A stretch of DNA of 64,000 nucleotides from Periconia sp. R9002 (GCA_023627715.1 JAMAHW010000031.1:1-64000), one strand, 5' to 3'. Shown: positions 1 to 11,970, counted from the first letter of the stretch. The notes: generated by a model from the letters alone, not told the origin. Translations and numbers: made by a program.

Positions 1-93
1 TTTCCTCCGGATCATCCAAACTGGAGAACTTATTGGCCCTAGCTTCACCCCCACCACCCACCCTACACCACTCCTCCCTCCTTCGCTCCCCGC

Positions 94-1319
94 TCACTCC
101 GGCCCCAAAACCCCCTCACTACCCTTAACATTACACTGCCTAAAAACCCTCACCTCTTCTTCCAAAAAGCTCCCCGTAACCGTATGCAAGACCCCCCTAT
201 TATCAAACACCACAAAATCCCCCTCCTCCCAATCGACCCCCCACACCAGCCCCGGCGCAATCCCCGGCCGCTGCAAGCGATACACAATCTCCCTCACCTC
301 CTCCAAATCATCGATCACGGACCCGTCGGCGAGGACGAGTTTCTGCACCGCGGACGGGTGGATTTGCAGGGCGAGGCGGCCCGTGTGTGGGTTGCGCCAG
401 CACATAGGGAGGGTTTTGATTGCGGAGGGGGATATGGGGGGGAGCGAGGTGAGGGGGAGTTCGAGGTTGGAGGTGTGCAGACCGAGGCCGTTGGAGCGGG
501 ATTTGGCGGGGGACATCCAGATGTAGGGGTGTGGTGCGTACTGTTTGGTTGGGTTAGTTAGTGGGATGCGTTTTTGTATGGTTGAGGTTCCTATGCAAAG
601 GAAATAAAGGGGGTTAAGGGAGGGGAAAAAAGACGTACCTGAACCTTGGTCGTCCTAGCAAACTCCTTATTCTCCTCAGACAGTAAATCGTACATGGTAA
701 ACCCACTCACAAACGCCGTGCTCCCCCTGGCAACCATCAACTCGTCCCCGCTCCCATCATCATACCTAACCTTCATGGGCGCGGTCTTAGGTACCTTGAC
801 AGCGAGCAAACTCGTCGCCTTCGGAGGCTCAAACTCATACAACGCGGCATCGATGTGCCAGCGGTAGAACCGCGTGTTGTCGCGATCGTCTTCATCGCTG
901 ATGACGTCCCTGTGGAAGGTGCGGTGGTGCGGGTGCTTGAGCGTGATGTTCTCGAGGCCTTCGTACGACGCGACGGGGCCGTTGCCGATGACCTGGACTT
1001 CGGGCTGCGAGGGAATGGTCTTGAGATCCGGGTGCAGGATGGAGCGTTTGGCGTCGAGGGTTTTGCCGTGGCCGTAGCCGGTGGCGAGGGGGTCGAAGAG
1101 TTTGGTTACTTCGTACTGCGCCTTGGGGGTGAGGGAGTGCTGGTTTTTGAAGACGATGACTTGGTGCGTGTACAGGGCTGAGATGATGGTTTGTTTGTCG
1201 GCTTCAGTCAGGTTTTCGAGGTTGGCGTTGCGGAGTTCTGCGCCGAAGGTGTAGGTGGAGCCTGGGGGAGGAGTGATGGGGTGAATGGTGATGGGGGAGT
1301 CGCCGGTGGAGTGTGGCAT
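94..1319 (-). CDS. Fe(II)/2-oxoglutarate dioxygenase, TauD/TfdA family, xanthine dioxygenase-like
   Basis: The gene has two coding exons, 639-1319 and 94-540, with a phase-0 intron at 541-638 (donor GTACGT, acceptor CAG), and encodes 375 residues. Family enzymes use Fe(II), oxygen and 2-oxoglutarate to hydroxylate a small substrate. The iron triad is visible: the RWHID motif gives His155 and Asp157, and His346 lies in the VLHTV motif. The length, the YAPHPY stretch at the exon junction and the SEGVLGP C-terminus match the fungal XanA-type xanthine dioxygenases, which turn xanthine into uric acid in the cytosol. The start codon at 1319 is the first ATG and lies just before the conserved N-terminal strand. 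Other TauD-like substrates such as sulfonates cannot be excluded. No other purine-catabolism gene lies nearby. Confidence 0.8.
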
Positions 1320-2007
1320 TTTGGTGTCTGGGGTTGTGATAATGTGGTATCAGGCCAAAATATTCTTGAGTGCCTTGTATGATTTGGTGTTCGTTTGTTT
1401 ATATTATGCCGAAGTGTTGTTGTATCTGATTCTTGATGTCTGTTCCGCTCGGGCTTCCATGGCCTCTTTATAGGTCTAGCAGAACTAAATTCTATAACGA
1501 AAAGCGGCGAGGAAAAATACTCGGATGTCTCCGAAGCTGTACCAAGGTACTTTGAATTTGCGGAGATGCGTTGAAGAACTGTGCTACATAGATAAGAAGT
1601 TATACGAAATCCGCGGCCAGCCGCGGGAGCCCGCGGTCTCTCCCGGATCTCGCCGACTATGTTGCACTTGCGAATCAGCATCACCACTTCGCACATACTG
1701 TTTGTAACACTTGAGCGACATATTGAATGAGCAACCTACGTTCATTCTGAGAAGTCGTTGTGAAATAAGTTGTTCGGGAAAAAGAACAACACGCTGTATT
1801 TACTACGCACGAAGGTACGATATAAGCAAGACCTAACCCTTCAACAAGAAGTTGTGTCAATTGTTTGATAGACGCCAAACACCTAAAAAGACCGTTTTCC
1901 AAACCCTGACCATTCACAAAATCCCAAAAGACGCCAGGAAATGCAACAGAGCTCCACATCGCTCGCATTATCACCGACCTTCTTCTCATGTTGCCGCACT
2001 ACTCTAA
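1320..2007. other. Intergenic: dioxygenase promoter and kinesin 3' flank
   Basis: These 688 bases hold the upstream region of the minus-strand dioxygenase and the 3' flank of the minus-strand kinesin. Short open frames are present on both strands, but none has a splice pattern or motif I can support. Confidence 0.5.
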
Positions 2008-5000
2008 TCAAGAACTTCCATTACTTCCATGACTTCGAAGCCTCCTCCCTCCAGCTAGGCCAGGCCCAACACTTGACGCGAAGCTGGTGATGGTGAGATT
2101 CTCCCTATCACCCTTCCCCTCTCCGCCGACTGTCTTGCGGCCCATCTTCTTCATCGGCAACTTGGAATCTTCGCCGCGCTGCTTCTTAGGTGGAGGTGCA
2201 GCGATGACCATAGAATCCGAATGAGACACGATGGGCAGAGGCTGCGTGTGATTTTCCTGGGCAAGAACATTGACATCAAGCTCGCCGAGAGGAGCTAAGG
2301 GGGTGTTGACGCTCATCGATCTGGATAAGTTCGGCTTGGAGACATTGTTGAAGAGGTCTTCGGAATTAGATAGTGACTGTGTTGCATCGTTGTAGATCCG
2401 AGACTTAGTGGGACTACGGAGCAACGCATCGGCAGTGACTGGACGATCGCGGAGGCGAGAAAGCAAGCTTTCGGCCGCTTCAGTACGTGGTAGCTTGTCA
2501 GGAACAGCATAGTTGACACGCTGAGGAGTTTCGCCTGTAGGGTTGTACTCCAAAAGATTTTGGGTCCCGATTGCGCCGCGAAGCTCTTGAAGTGGTGCGC
2601 GGATGATGGAGTCTTCTCCAAGAGTCGGAAGAGTCTCCTTTAATGTTGCTGTCTGAGCGGACATGTCTGTCTCAAGAGACTGAACACGCTCGAACGAAGT
2701 GGATAGATGATCACCAATGCTAGAGTAAGAAGATTGGACAGTGCTTGAGAGTGCACCCAGTGAAGACATGTGAGCAGCATGGTGTACGTCATTCTGCTCG
2801 CGGACACGGGTCATGATGTCGTCGAGGGAGTTTAATTGTGTATCCATTTGTTCCATCTGTGCTTCAACAATCTGGATAGTGCTCGCGTGAACCGATGTTG
2901 TAGTATCCTTGATTGAACTGGAATGTTGTGTGGCAGCCTGTAGAGTTACCATTAGCATTGTATCTTGAACATGTAGCATACTACTTACAGCAAAATCTGA
3001 TTTGATCTTCGTCTTGACAGCATCCCTCGATTTAGCAACGCCGGCAAGAATATCTTGGGATTTACTGGACCAAGACTTCATGCCTTCGCTATAGGCGCTT
3101 TGCTCGGTCTCCATTGCTTCATTGGCAGTCGTGATACCTTCCGAAACGCTCGATACTTTTTCATTCAGCCTGTTTGCTTGATTTTCAGTACTGGCAGTGA
3201 TGAGCGATGTGATTTGTGCTAGTAATTGTTGACGCTCTTCAGCACCTTTTTGATTTTCTTCCTCGATGATCTTCGTGAGTTGAGCCTGGGAAGCTTTGTT
3301 GGCCTTCACAAGTGCTGCATTGGCGTCGAGAACCTGCTGTTGTAGTCGTTCATTCTCGGCTTGCTGTTCATTCAAGTTCTTGACGAGGTCGTCGAAGGTG
3401 GTTTTAAACTCCTTGCCAAGAGAGGAATAGGACGAGTGGAGCTCGGTGTGAAAAGCGTCCAACTCTGTGATGATGTTGGCTGAAATCTTTTCTGCTGCAG
3501 CAGACAATTCATTCAAGCCAGTTCCCACCTTTTGCTTGACATCCTCTCTCAACATCTTGATCTCCCCAAGCACTTCGTTCAGATCGTCGCGAGACTGTGC
3601 AGTTTGCTCGTTGACCTCCTGCTCCGATGCTTTGAATTCTTGCACCTTCTCTTGCAGGAATGATTGTGATGCGCCGAGCTTTTCTAACTCGTCCTTTACG
3701 AAAGCTTGCATCCGTACGGACAGAGCGTCCATCAGTTCCTCCTGCTGTGTTCGGAATTGCTCTATCCGGCTCTCAACGATCTCTGTGGTTTCAGAGACCT
3801 GAGCCTGTGAAGCCGCCCAGTGCTGACGATTCTGTGATTGGAGCTCGGATTTCCGACGGATTTTCGAACGCAGACCATCAATATCGGACGTAGTCTTTCC
3901 AAGGGTAGATATCATATTGTATCCAATGTCTGCCAGCTGACCCTCCGTTTTGGCATGCGCTTTGCGGAGCTCGGCTTCTTCAGCCAGATTCTGTCGGGTA
4001 AGGTTAAGAACAGCTTCTGTCTTCTCAAGAATACCCTTTGTCCCTTCCAAGCTCAATTTTATCTGCTCATTGTCTTTCTTAAGAGTCTGAAAGCTGGTGG
4101 TGATGCTGAAAAGCTCTTCAACCTTGTTGCGGAGATTAACTTCCATGGTCTCGATTTTATCCCGTTGCTCCTCGCTAAGAATACGGCGAGATTCGCTGAC
4201 TGTGGTGATTTCTTCATAGTCCTCTTGAGTAAGATAAACACCATTTCGTTGTCGAGTTGCTATTAATTCGCTCTTGAGCTTCTCGATCTCCGCGGTAAAT
4301 TCTTTCAGAAGGGTCTTTTTCGACAAGAGTTGATTGACCTGAGGCTTGTTGCGGATATTTTTTGCACGGAAGGCGTAATCTAATGTCGAAATGGTTTCCT
4401 CGAGGTTGCTCTTCGCGGGAGACAGTGTAGCAATAATGCAGGTCTTTGTTCGGCCGCCCAGGGAATCTTGCAGCAGACGAGTCAACTTAGACTCGCGATA
4501 TGGAATATGAGAGCCGCGCTCTACAAGGGCGTTGATAACGCGACCAAGAGTGAGCAAGCTTTTGTTGATAAGACCAGCCTCAGCTGCACGCTTGTTCTCG
4601 GCGCCACTTCTTTGGATGTTTTCACTTCCCGCGAGATCCACCAGGTTGAGTTTTCCAGCACTGAGATACTCCTGGCCATCATCCGCGGTCCGCTTCATGT
4701 AGACGGTGATGGTAAACACGGTGTGACTGCGAGAGCTGAGATCATTGCACTTTGTCGCGGCCACCTGGCGCTTGTGACTTCCTTCCCGCAGCAACTGAAT
4801 GCCTTGCTTGGCGCTCTTCAAATGGCGTTCTTCCATTCCGTGAACCATGGTTGTGCTGCTTCCTTTCTTGTTGTTGTCCTCGAACATCTTCAGCTTGACC
4901 GAGTCGTCTGTGGCCAGAAGATCCCGTAGCTCTTCGTTGTACAATTCAATGAAAGAACTTTTTACTGAGCATTCCGTCTCGGCAGCTTCCAATTTGTTAA

Positions 5001-5650
5001 AGAGGGAGTCAAGTACGCGAGGAACAATGCCGGCCGCATCAGGGAGAGGCAGCACATTAGAGATATCACCTGTCATTGTGTATGTCTTGCCAGTTCCAGT
5101 CTGACCATAGGCAAATATGGTACAATTGAAACCCCCGAGGACCTAGAATACTGTCAACGGGTTGCGCGACGACTGTACATCGGTACTCTCTTACCTCGTC
5201 AAGCATGGGAGTTACCACTTCGTCAAAAATCATGCTCTGATCAGCGGCCGATGAAAAAACCTTGTCGAATTGGTACGATTTGTTGCTCAGAGCGTTGGGG
5301 CCCATGGATAGTTGGACGGTGTTGCCTTTGATTCCGTTGGTAGATACGACCACGCCGCTGTTCTCTTTGACTTCGCGATCATTACGTCCTCGACACCGGA
5401 CGACAACGTTGATGTTGGTTTCCTCGCTTCCTTCTTCATATTCACGCGCTTTTCGCTTCAGACCCGCCTGCGGTGACGATCTGTTAGTTCTCGCCGAGGC
5501 GACGGATTCTGCAGGAGAAGTGCGACCAGCATGTGCTGGTGTAGCGGAGCGGCCTCGCGCCAGGTTGGATGTCGGGCGCAGTGTTGGTGGGCGCATTGAT
5601 GTGGTATTTCGCTTTAAAGGCGGCTGTCCAGGCCGGGGTAAACCAGACAT
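2008..5650 (-). CDS. bimC: Kinesin-5 (BimC/Eg5/Cut7) mitotic motor
   Basis: Three coding exons (5195-5650, 2989-5142, 2008-2937) encode about 1179 residues, the usual kinesin-5 length. Homotetrameric kinesin-5 slides antiparallel microtubules apart to build the bipolar spindle. The motor domain covers roughly residues 75-420, with the P-loop GQTGTGKT at 165-172, switch I NDLSSRSH and switch II LVDLAGSE. It is followed by a neck and a long coiled-coil stalk. The tail carries the BimC box, NPTGETP at about 1002-1008, whose Thr-Pro is the Cdk1 site in the family. The N-terminal 70 residues are basic and low in complexity. Intron 1 (5143-5194) splits the motor just before the P-loop strand. Intron 2 (2938-2988) is 51 bases long and lacks an in-frame stop. 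The start is the ATG at 5650. Confidence 0.95.
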
Positions 5651-6205
5651 ATTGAGTGAATATGTATGTTGTGCGTAAAGGAGCTGGTTCTAGCGATGGA
5701 TGTGGTGTTGACGCAGATCCACAAGTGTAAACAAACAGAGGAAGCGCCAAGCCTGGATATCCCTGTCATGGTCACAGCTCCTTTCGGGAATGATTCCGCA
5801 ATGCTCGGAACGAGGACCCCTCATTCCATAGCTTAAACATGCAACAGTGAACACATACAAACAGCTCCTTTACAAGTACAGATCTGACTTTATTTCCTCT
5901 GGTTAATCCCTCGTGACGTGTGTTCATATGCTGTTAATAGCTCCGTTGCGGCCTATTTGTCTTAGTAGGCCGCGTGACAAAGCACGCGCATCACAGTTCC
6001 TCACCATCGAAACAAGCCAAACCTCGTTTCCCACACAACCATAACCACATCGACAGCGAGGGACGCTTTAGCATCTATAGCAGTCTCCCTTAGACTACCG
6101 AACAAACCGCGCTACTCTACAAGTTCCACACTCTCAGCGACAGCCGGTGGGGACACGCAATATCCAAGAGCCGCCTGGCTGAAGGCCAAGCTTACATCTT
6201 TCATC
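5651..6205. other. Divergent promoter region between kinesin-5 and the PHAF1 gene
   Basis: These 555 bases separate two genes that are read outward, so both promoters must lie here. There is no clear TATA box. I see no further gene. Confidence 0.6.
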
Positions 6206-7783
6206 ATGGAGGACGGCTCGATGCAGCTGGTTCCTGGCAAGAGCGTGGGCTTCATAACGCTAGGTTGCTCTTTGCATGAGATTTTGACAACCATCAAAGC
6301 AGAAGTTCGGACGTTCCCCCGCTTCCAGCTCTACCACGATGAAGCCCGCCCCATCTCTTCCCCCGTACACGTCCTGCTGCCCGACAACGGTCTTCGCTTA
6401 CAGTTTGATGGCCCAGACCAGCGGCTACGACTGATAGAAGTCCTGGATTTCTCCAAGGCAAAACTGGTATACAAGGACGTGGAGGTCTACAAACCTGCAG
6501 ATGGGTTGGGGAACCTATCACCTGGATCGTTAGGACCTAGATTTAGGCATATCTATGATAAACTACTCGGACCAACATACGGTGGAGAGTACGTCCCGCC
6601 GTCCTCGAACGACGCGAACGCACAAGGAGTATACAACCTATCCTACCCTGGTGTAGCGTTCAACTTCTTTGTACAGCATTCCGCGTATTCGCCAAAGAAA
6701 GACTTCATTTCACTCCTGTCGTCCTCCGCCACAAGTTGCGCGACTTCTATGGCAGTGTTTAGCGGTGAATCATGGCAGAAGGCAAGAGGGACTTTGTTCA
6801 CGGCGCCACCACCGAATCCTAGATCTCTAGCTCTGTCAGGTAAAGGCAAGGAAGGCGGCCCAGACGAGGTGGAGCTAATAAGAATACATGGTGAGGGTCG
6901 GGTAGAGCTTGTTCGACGCACAAACCCGCCATTTTGGATAACACTGAGCGAAACGACACCTCAGGATCTCATTATGGAGCTTGGAGCACCAGATTCCATA
7001 TATCGAAAACACGATCACCGTCTGTCCATCCACAAAGACAGAAGGACGAGCGATGTCTCTGATTCACCCGCTTTAGGGCTCACATCTGACGACAGTATGG
7101 ATTCCGATCACGGATCTGCCATCGGTACTGATGACGATGATGAATGGGAGGATGACGACGACGCCGCGTTAGAAGCGCAAGAGCGCGAGATAGCCGCTGC
7201 GGAGCATTTCTACAATTATTACCATCACGGCTTCGATATTCTCATATCTCAACCTACACAAATATCTCCACCTTCGCCTATGGCGGACGAAAGGGGATCA
7301 GACTCATCTCAAAATGGGGAACTCAGTGCTCAGCCACTCAATCATCTGACCGCAACGAAAATCATATTTCACGGGAACATTCCTGGCTCATATCAATTCA
7401 ATAGACACCGTCGAACTCGATGGACCCTGGACCACATTCCCTTGGAGGAATACGATGAAGTGCTGAATTCCGAGATGCAGTTCGGCGATATTGCAAACCG
7501 GCTCAAAGAAGTATTCAAGTCCTACTACGAGAATGCGGAAGAAGAACGGCTGCAGCAGCGCGGAATGGCTCTCAATAGGGGATGGGGGGACAGCCCGGGC
7601 AGTAGTTGCGAGCTTCTCGGTGGATGGGAAGACGGATCGGCGAAGAGAAGCAAGTTCGCTAGCCCTGGTTCGGCTGTGTTCGATGGGGATGGGAGTGTTG
7701 GAAACGTCGAGCTTTTTGGATTTCCCGGCATGGTTTTTGAGGTGCTCAAGAACGGAGCTATAAGTTCTCTTACGGTTTATTAG
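6206..7783 (+). CDS. PHAF1/UPF0183 family protein
   Basis: This intronless gene encodes 525 residues from the ATG at 6206. The N-terminus (LVPGKSVGFITLGCSLHEIL) and the later blocks with LDFSKAKLVYKD, GPTYGGEY, YPGVAFNFFV and FYNYYHHGFDIL are the conserved segments of the UPF0183 family (human C16orf70, renamed PHAF1). In mammals PHAF1 and BCAS3 form a complex that binds phagophores during selective autophagy. A function in fungi is inferred, not shown. The protein has an acidic insert at about residues 290-330 (DDDDEWEDDDD) and a variable C-terminal tail. It is divergent from the kinesin gene. Confidence 0.88.
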   Translation: MEDGSMQLVPGKSVGFITLGCSLHEILTTIKAEVRTFPRFQLYHDEARPISSPVHVLLPDNGLRLQFDGPDQRLRLIEVLDFSKAKLVYKDVEVYKPADGLGNLSPGSLGPRFRHIYDKLLGPTYGGEYVPPSSNDANAQGVYNLSYPGVAFNFFVQHSAYSPKKDFISLLSSSATSCATSMAVFSGESWQKARGTLFTAPPPNPRSLALSGKGKEGGPDEVELIRIHGEGRVELVRRTNPPFWITLSETTPQDLIMELGAPDSIYRKHDHRLSIHKDRRTSDVSDSPALGLTSDDSMDSDHGSAIGTDDDDEWEDDDDAALEAQEREIAAAEHFYNYYHHGFDILISQPTQISPPSPMADERGSDSSQNGELSAQPLNHLTATKIIFHGNIPGSYQFNRHRRTRWTLDHIPLEEYDEVLNSEMQFGDIANRLKEVFKSYYENAEEERLQQRGMALNRGWGDSPGSSCELLGGWEDGSAKRSKFASPGSAVFDGDGSVGNVELFGFPGMVFEVLKNGAISSLTVY

Positions 7784-8565
7784 TGAGCTTGTGTTTGATG
7801 CATCGTTTATTTGCATGGGTACTAGGGTTTTAGTTCGGGTTACATGAATAGATACCTGGATGGGTCGATTGTAAGATGTCGTACGTTGTAGGTTACAACT
7901 ACAATCTCCACATTATTTGAATAAATCAGATTCAACATTCACAGTCGCAAAAAGTTGATGATGGCACGGGATTTTGTAACAACTTGGAAGTTATCCAATG
8001 TCAAGTTTTGCCGCAACATGACCATGATATCACGCCAGAAACTCGAATCTCTCGTTTTATCATGCCGTAACTAGTGTTGTTTCTTCATCTCTCTCCCTTT
8101 ACCCTTAGTACATGGGATAGCGGGATGCATAGCGTACGCGTTGTTTAACTAGGGACATGGACTTGTAGTCTAATTTTGTGATTTAAAATATTTTTTGAAT
8201 CTGTTAGAAAAATGAGAATGGCGACGAAAGCAATTGTTTACAAACCAGATACATAGGTTTCTACGACTACACAGCTCTGAATCGTTGTTAGAACAGCAAT
8301 TGATGCCTGTATTGAATGATGGCAAAAATATTTTCTCGAATCCCCGTGAAATTGAATACAACGACTTCGACAGAATACTAATTGATATAATCAAATAATA
8401 TCATGCAGACTACCAGCTTTTCAAGTATCCAACATCTCCTCGGTGGTGTTGACCTACCCGACCAATCAGAGGCTGAGACGGCCGCTCGAAAGGTACCTGC
8501 AGAAAATCACGCAGCATCTCGACCACGACTCCAACATCGGACAATCACCAGCTCACGATGCTACT
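7784..8565. other. Intergenic, AT-rich
   Basis: This 782-base spacer holds the 3' flank of the PHAF1 gene (an AATAAA-type signal lies near 7919) and the promoter of the isoleucyl-tRNA synthetase gene. An ATG at 8403 opens an 83-codon frame that overlaps the synthetase start in another frame. It is best read as a possible upstream ORF, not as a protein gene. Confidence 0.5.
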
Positions 8566-11500
8566 ATGGTAGCCCCGACGCGAATTCTACGGACATCATG
8601 GCCGTCCACGCTTCGTCTGCCAAAATCGAGCTTCCCACCGCGTCCGCTGTCTGAGACCTCCGCCGAATATCTGCGCCGCTGCACCGATGACCTGTACTCA
8701 TGGCAACAGGACTCACGCCAGTCTGCCGAGACCTTCACTTTACATGATGGACCGCCATACGCGAACGGTCCGCTTCACATTGGTCACGCGTTGAACAAGA
8801 TCACAAAAGACATTATCTGCAGATATCAGGTCAGCCAAGGGAAGAAAGTGAGCTTCATCCCCGGGTGGGACTGCCATGGATTGCCCATTGAGATCAAGGC
8901 CCTGCAAGCGCAAAAAAAGGATCTTGCAAGCACGCATCCTGTGAGCGTACGCGAAGCTGCGCGGCAATTGGCTGCCGACACGGTTGAGTTGCAAAAGGCG
9001 GGCTTCAAAGAATGGGCCGTGATGGGTGATTGGGCGCATGCCTACAAAACAATGGACAAGGAGTTTGAGATAAGACAATTGGAGGTTTTCAAGAAGATGT
9101 TTGAGAAGGGTTTAATCTACCGCCAGTATAAGCCTGTGTATTGGTCGCCATCTTCGAGGACGGCCCTGGCAGAAGCAGAATTGGAGTATGATGAGAATTA
9201 CAAAAGTCTGGCAGCGTATGTAAGGTATCCAGTACAAATGGCCGAGGAACTGCGCTCTGGTCCTTTGAAAGAGATTCAAGGGCCACTCAATGTTGTCATT
9301 TGGACCACGACGCCGTGGACCTTGCCTGCCAACAGAGCTATCGCGGTACACAACGATATGGGATACTGTGTAATTCGTCATAAAATAGACAGCCCCGGGT
9401 ATGCTATCATCGCGGAATCCCGAGTGGAGGAGTTTCAAAAGACGTTAAATGGGCCTGTGGAAGTTGTTTTGTCTGGAATTCGCGGTTCGACTCTGGCTGA
9501 GAATCTCTGGTATCAGAACCCATTCCAAAAAGGAAACGGTCTACAAAAGGTTATTCATGCCGACTTCGTCACAGATTCGTCGGGAACCGGACTCGTTCAT
9601 ATGGCGCCGGGACATGGAATGGACGATTATCATGTGTGTTCAGCCTTGGGCATTGAAGCATTCGCACCTATAGACGATGCTGGAACGTTTACCAAAGACG
9701 CTTTTCCCGATCACCCGGAGCTACTTGAAGGTTTGCCTGTCACCGACATTAAGAAATCTGGAAGTACTGCTGTCTTGAATTATCTCGAAAGTCTTGGCTT
9801 TGTGCTTGCAAAACACAACTATCGTCACAAATACCCTATTGACTGGAGGACAAAGGAACCAGTCATCACACGAGCGACAGCCCAATGGTTTGCCAATGCT
9901 GAAAACATCAAGAAAGATGCCATGGACGCTATCGAAGAGGTGGAGTTTCTCCCTGAGACTGGCCGATCACGACTAGAGAGCTTCATCCAAGGCCGCAGTC
10001 AATGGTGTATCTCGCGCCAGCGCGCCTGGGGCGTACCCATACCTGCTCTGTACAAGGTCCAGGATGATGGTCAATTGGAAGCAGTCATGGACTCACAAAC
10101 GATCGAGCACATTGTGAATGTCATAAAGGAACGCGGTATTGATGCATGGTGGACGGATGCACCGGACGATCCAGCATGGACCCCCAAGCACCTCGACGGA
10201 AGTCACCTCCGAGGCAAAGACACCATGGATGTATGGTTTGACAGTGGTACAAGCTGGACACTGCTCCCAGCCAAGCAAAATGAGCCCGTCGCCGACGTAT
10301 ATCTCGAGGGGACTGATCAACACCGCGGCTGGTTCCAGTCGTCACTCCTTACTCATGTTTCCACGTTGTCTTCCGATACCCACAAGATCAAGGCACCATA
10401 CAAAACTCTCATCACTCACGGATTCACGCTCGATTCTAAAGGTCGTAAGATGAGCAAGAGTCTAGGAAACGTCATCGCGCCCTCACAGATCATGTCTGGC
10501 GAACTACTTCCGCCCATAAAGCGGAAGAAGCAGAAAGGTGTAGAGCAAGAGCAGCCTAAAAAGGCCGGCCCTACGTACGACGCCATGGGAACGGACGCAC
10601 TGCGACTCTGGGCTGCCAGCAGCAACTACACACAAGACGTGACCGTCGGCCAGCCCGTCCTCATGACGGTCAATCAAGCCCTACACAAATACCGCGTTAC
10701 CTTCAAATGGCTCCTCGGCGTCTTATCGCTCCCGACTTGCCCACCGGTCTTCACCTCCTTCAACGACCTCCGCACCGCACTCGCCGGGACCACCGACGGA
10801 GACGCAAAAGCCTCCAACATCCGCAACCTCGCCGACCGGCTCGCCTTCCACCGCCTCACCCAAGTCAGCCACGAAGTCCACCACCACTACTCCAAGTACG
10901 AATTCCACAAGGGCGTCGGCGTCATCAACAAGTACATCGCCAACGACCTCTCCGCCTTTTACTTCGAAACGCTTAAAGACCGCATCTACACGGGCCACAG
11001 GGCCGATTGCGAGGCCCTGCAGAAAATCCTCGGTCTCATCTTCTACGAACTCCTCCACATGCTCGGCCCCATCTGCCCTTTACTCGTCGAAGAAGTATGG
11101 CACCACGCGCCCGCCGCGCTGCAAAAGGACAGCACGCACCCCACGCGCGCCATCTGGGCGCCCCTACCGCGTCCCAGCCCGCTCGAAGCTAAGCACCTGA
11201 CAGCCACGCAGACGCTCGTCAACAAACTAAACACCAGCATCAAGGCCGCGCAGGAACGTCTCCGCGCGGACAAGAAACTAGGCTCCTCCCTCGAAAGCAG
11301 CGTCATACTCTTTGTCCGTCGTGACCACGACACCAACAACCCCCCTCCTCCTTCTTCCTCATCCACCGATTGGTTCCAATCCCACTTCCCCCACTCCTCC
11401 TCCGAAGACCTCGCAAACCTCTTCGTCGTCAGCGCCTTCGCAAAAGCCACATACGACACCTCCACCACATCCTCCAAACACGACCACCCAGCCTGGAAAA

Positions 11501-11772
11501 CCGCCACACAAGCCCCGTCCTCCAACTGGTGGGACGAAGAACCCCTCGATGCCAAAGATGTGGGAGAGGGCCACTCGGTACTCGTGTACCAAGCCCCCGG
11601 CGCCAAGTGTCCGCGGTGCTGGAAGTTCACGAAGTTGGACGAGGAAGAGGAGGAGCTGTGTAAGCGGTGTGAGAGCGTTGTGCGTGAGGAGGAGGAAGAG
11701 GCAGATGTGTTGGGGGGGTTGTTGAGCGGTGGTGGTGGGATCCCGTTGGGCGTGCTTGCGGCTGTTGTTTGA
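8566..11772 (+). CDS. ISM1: Isoleucyl-tRNA synthetase, mitochondrial
   Basis: This intronless class I synthetase has 1068 residues and charges mitochondrial tRNA-Ile. The open frame extends upstream to 8443 but has no ATG there. The first ATG is at 8566, in a strong ACTATGG context, and starts an Arg/Ser/Pro-rich stretch (MVAPTRILRTSW...) that fits a mitochondrial presequence. The HIGH signature is at residues 71-74 and KMSKS at 628-632. The large segment between them includes the CP1 editing domain (TTTPWTLPAN, GTGLVHMAPGHG). The C-terminus has a zinc finger with Cys pairs at 1015/1018 and 1032/1035, as in bacterial-type IleRS. Residues from about 925 to 1000 are variable and rich in Ser, Thr and Pro. 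Confidence 0.95.
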   Translation: MVAPTRILRTSWPSTLRLPKSSFPPRPLSETSAEYLRRCTDDLYSWQQDSRQSAETFTLHDGPPYANGPLHIGHALNKITKDIICRYQVSQGKKVSFIPGWDCHGLPIEIKALQAQKKDLASTHPVSVREAARQLAADTVELQKAGFKEWAVMGDWAHAYKTMDKEFEIRQLEVFKKMFEKGLIYRQYKPVYWSPSSRTALAEAELEYDENYKSLAAYVRYPVQMAEELRSGPLKEIQGPLNVVIWTTTPWTLPANRAIAVHNDMGYCVIRHKIDSPGYAIIAESRVEEFQKTLNGPVEVVLSGIRGSTLAENLWYQNPFQKGNGLQKVIHADFVTDSSGTGLVHMAPGHGMDDYHVCSALGIEAFAPIDDAGTFTKDAFPDHPELLEGLPVTDIKKSGSTAVLNYLESLGFVLAKHNYRHKYPIDWRTKEPVITRATAQWFANAENIKKDAMDAIEEVEFLPETGRSRLESFIQGRSQWCISRQRAWGVPIPALYKVQDDGQLEAVMDSQTIEHIVNVIKERGIDAWWTDAPDDPAWTPKHLDGSHLRGKDTMDVWFDSGTSWTLLPAKQNEPVADVYLEGTDQHRGWFQSSLLTHVSTLSSDTHKIKAPYKTLITHGFTLDSKGRKMSKSLGNVIAPSQIMSGELLPPIKRKKQKGVEQEQPKKAGPTYDAMGTDALRLWAASSNYTQDVTVGQPVLMTVNQALHKYRVTFKWLLGVLSLPTCPPVFTSFNDLRTALAGTTDGDAKASNIRNLADRLAFHRLTQVSHEVHHHYSKYEFHKGVGVINKYIANDLSAFYFETLKDRIYTGHRADCEALQKILGLIFYELLHMLGPICPLLVEEVWHHAPAALQKDSTHPTRAIWAPLPRPSPLEAKHLTATQTLVNKLNTSIKAAQERLRADKKLGSSLESSVILFVRRDHDTNNPPPPSSSSTDWFQSHFPHSSSEDLANLFVVSAFAKATYDTSTTSSKHDHPAWKTATQAPSSNWWDEEPLDAKDVGEGHSVLVYQAPGAKCPRCWKFTKLDEEEEELCKRCESVVREEEEEADVLGGLLSGGGGIPLGVLAAVV

Positions 11773-11970
11773 GGGGTGTGTGTGTGTTTGTTCAATGTAT
11801 TTTCTTTTTCTGGGGGGGGTGTGAGAGGGTGAGAGAGTTTGGTTGGCTTTTGAAACGATATGTGTATATGTATGTATGTCCTTGGTTGCTCGCCCCCTCT
11901 ATTTTCCCCCCAGACTAAAAAACGGCAGCACACCCCCGGGGACGAGAAGAAGTTGGGGACGTGTATGATT

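Noticed and set aside
4468..4929. 153-codon plus-strand frame opposite the kinesin motor
   Set aside because: It is antisense to conserved motor sequence and has no support of its own.
8443..8565. N-terminal extension of the isoleucyl-tRNA synthetase frame
   Set aside because: The frame is open but begins with GTG. The first ATG is at 8566 and starts a presequence-like segment.
11043..11933. 296-codon minus-strand frame opposite the IleRS C-terminus
   Set aside because: It is the antisense shadow of the Ser/Pro-rich end of the synthetase, and has no family motif.
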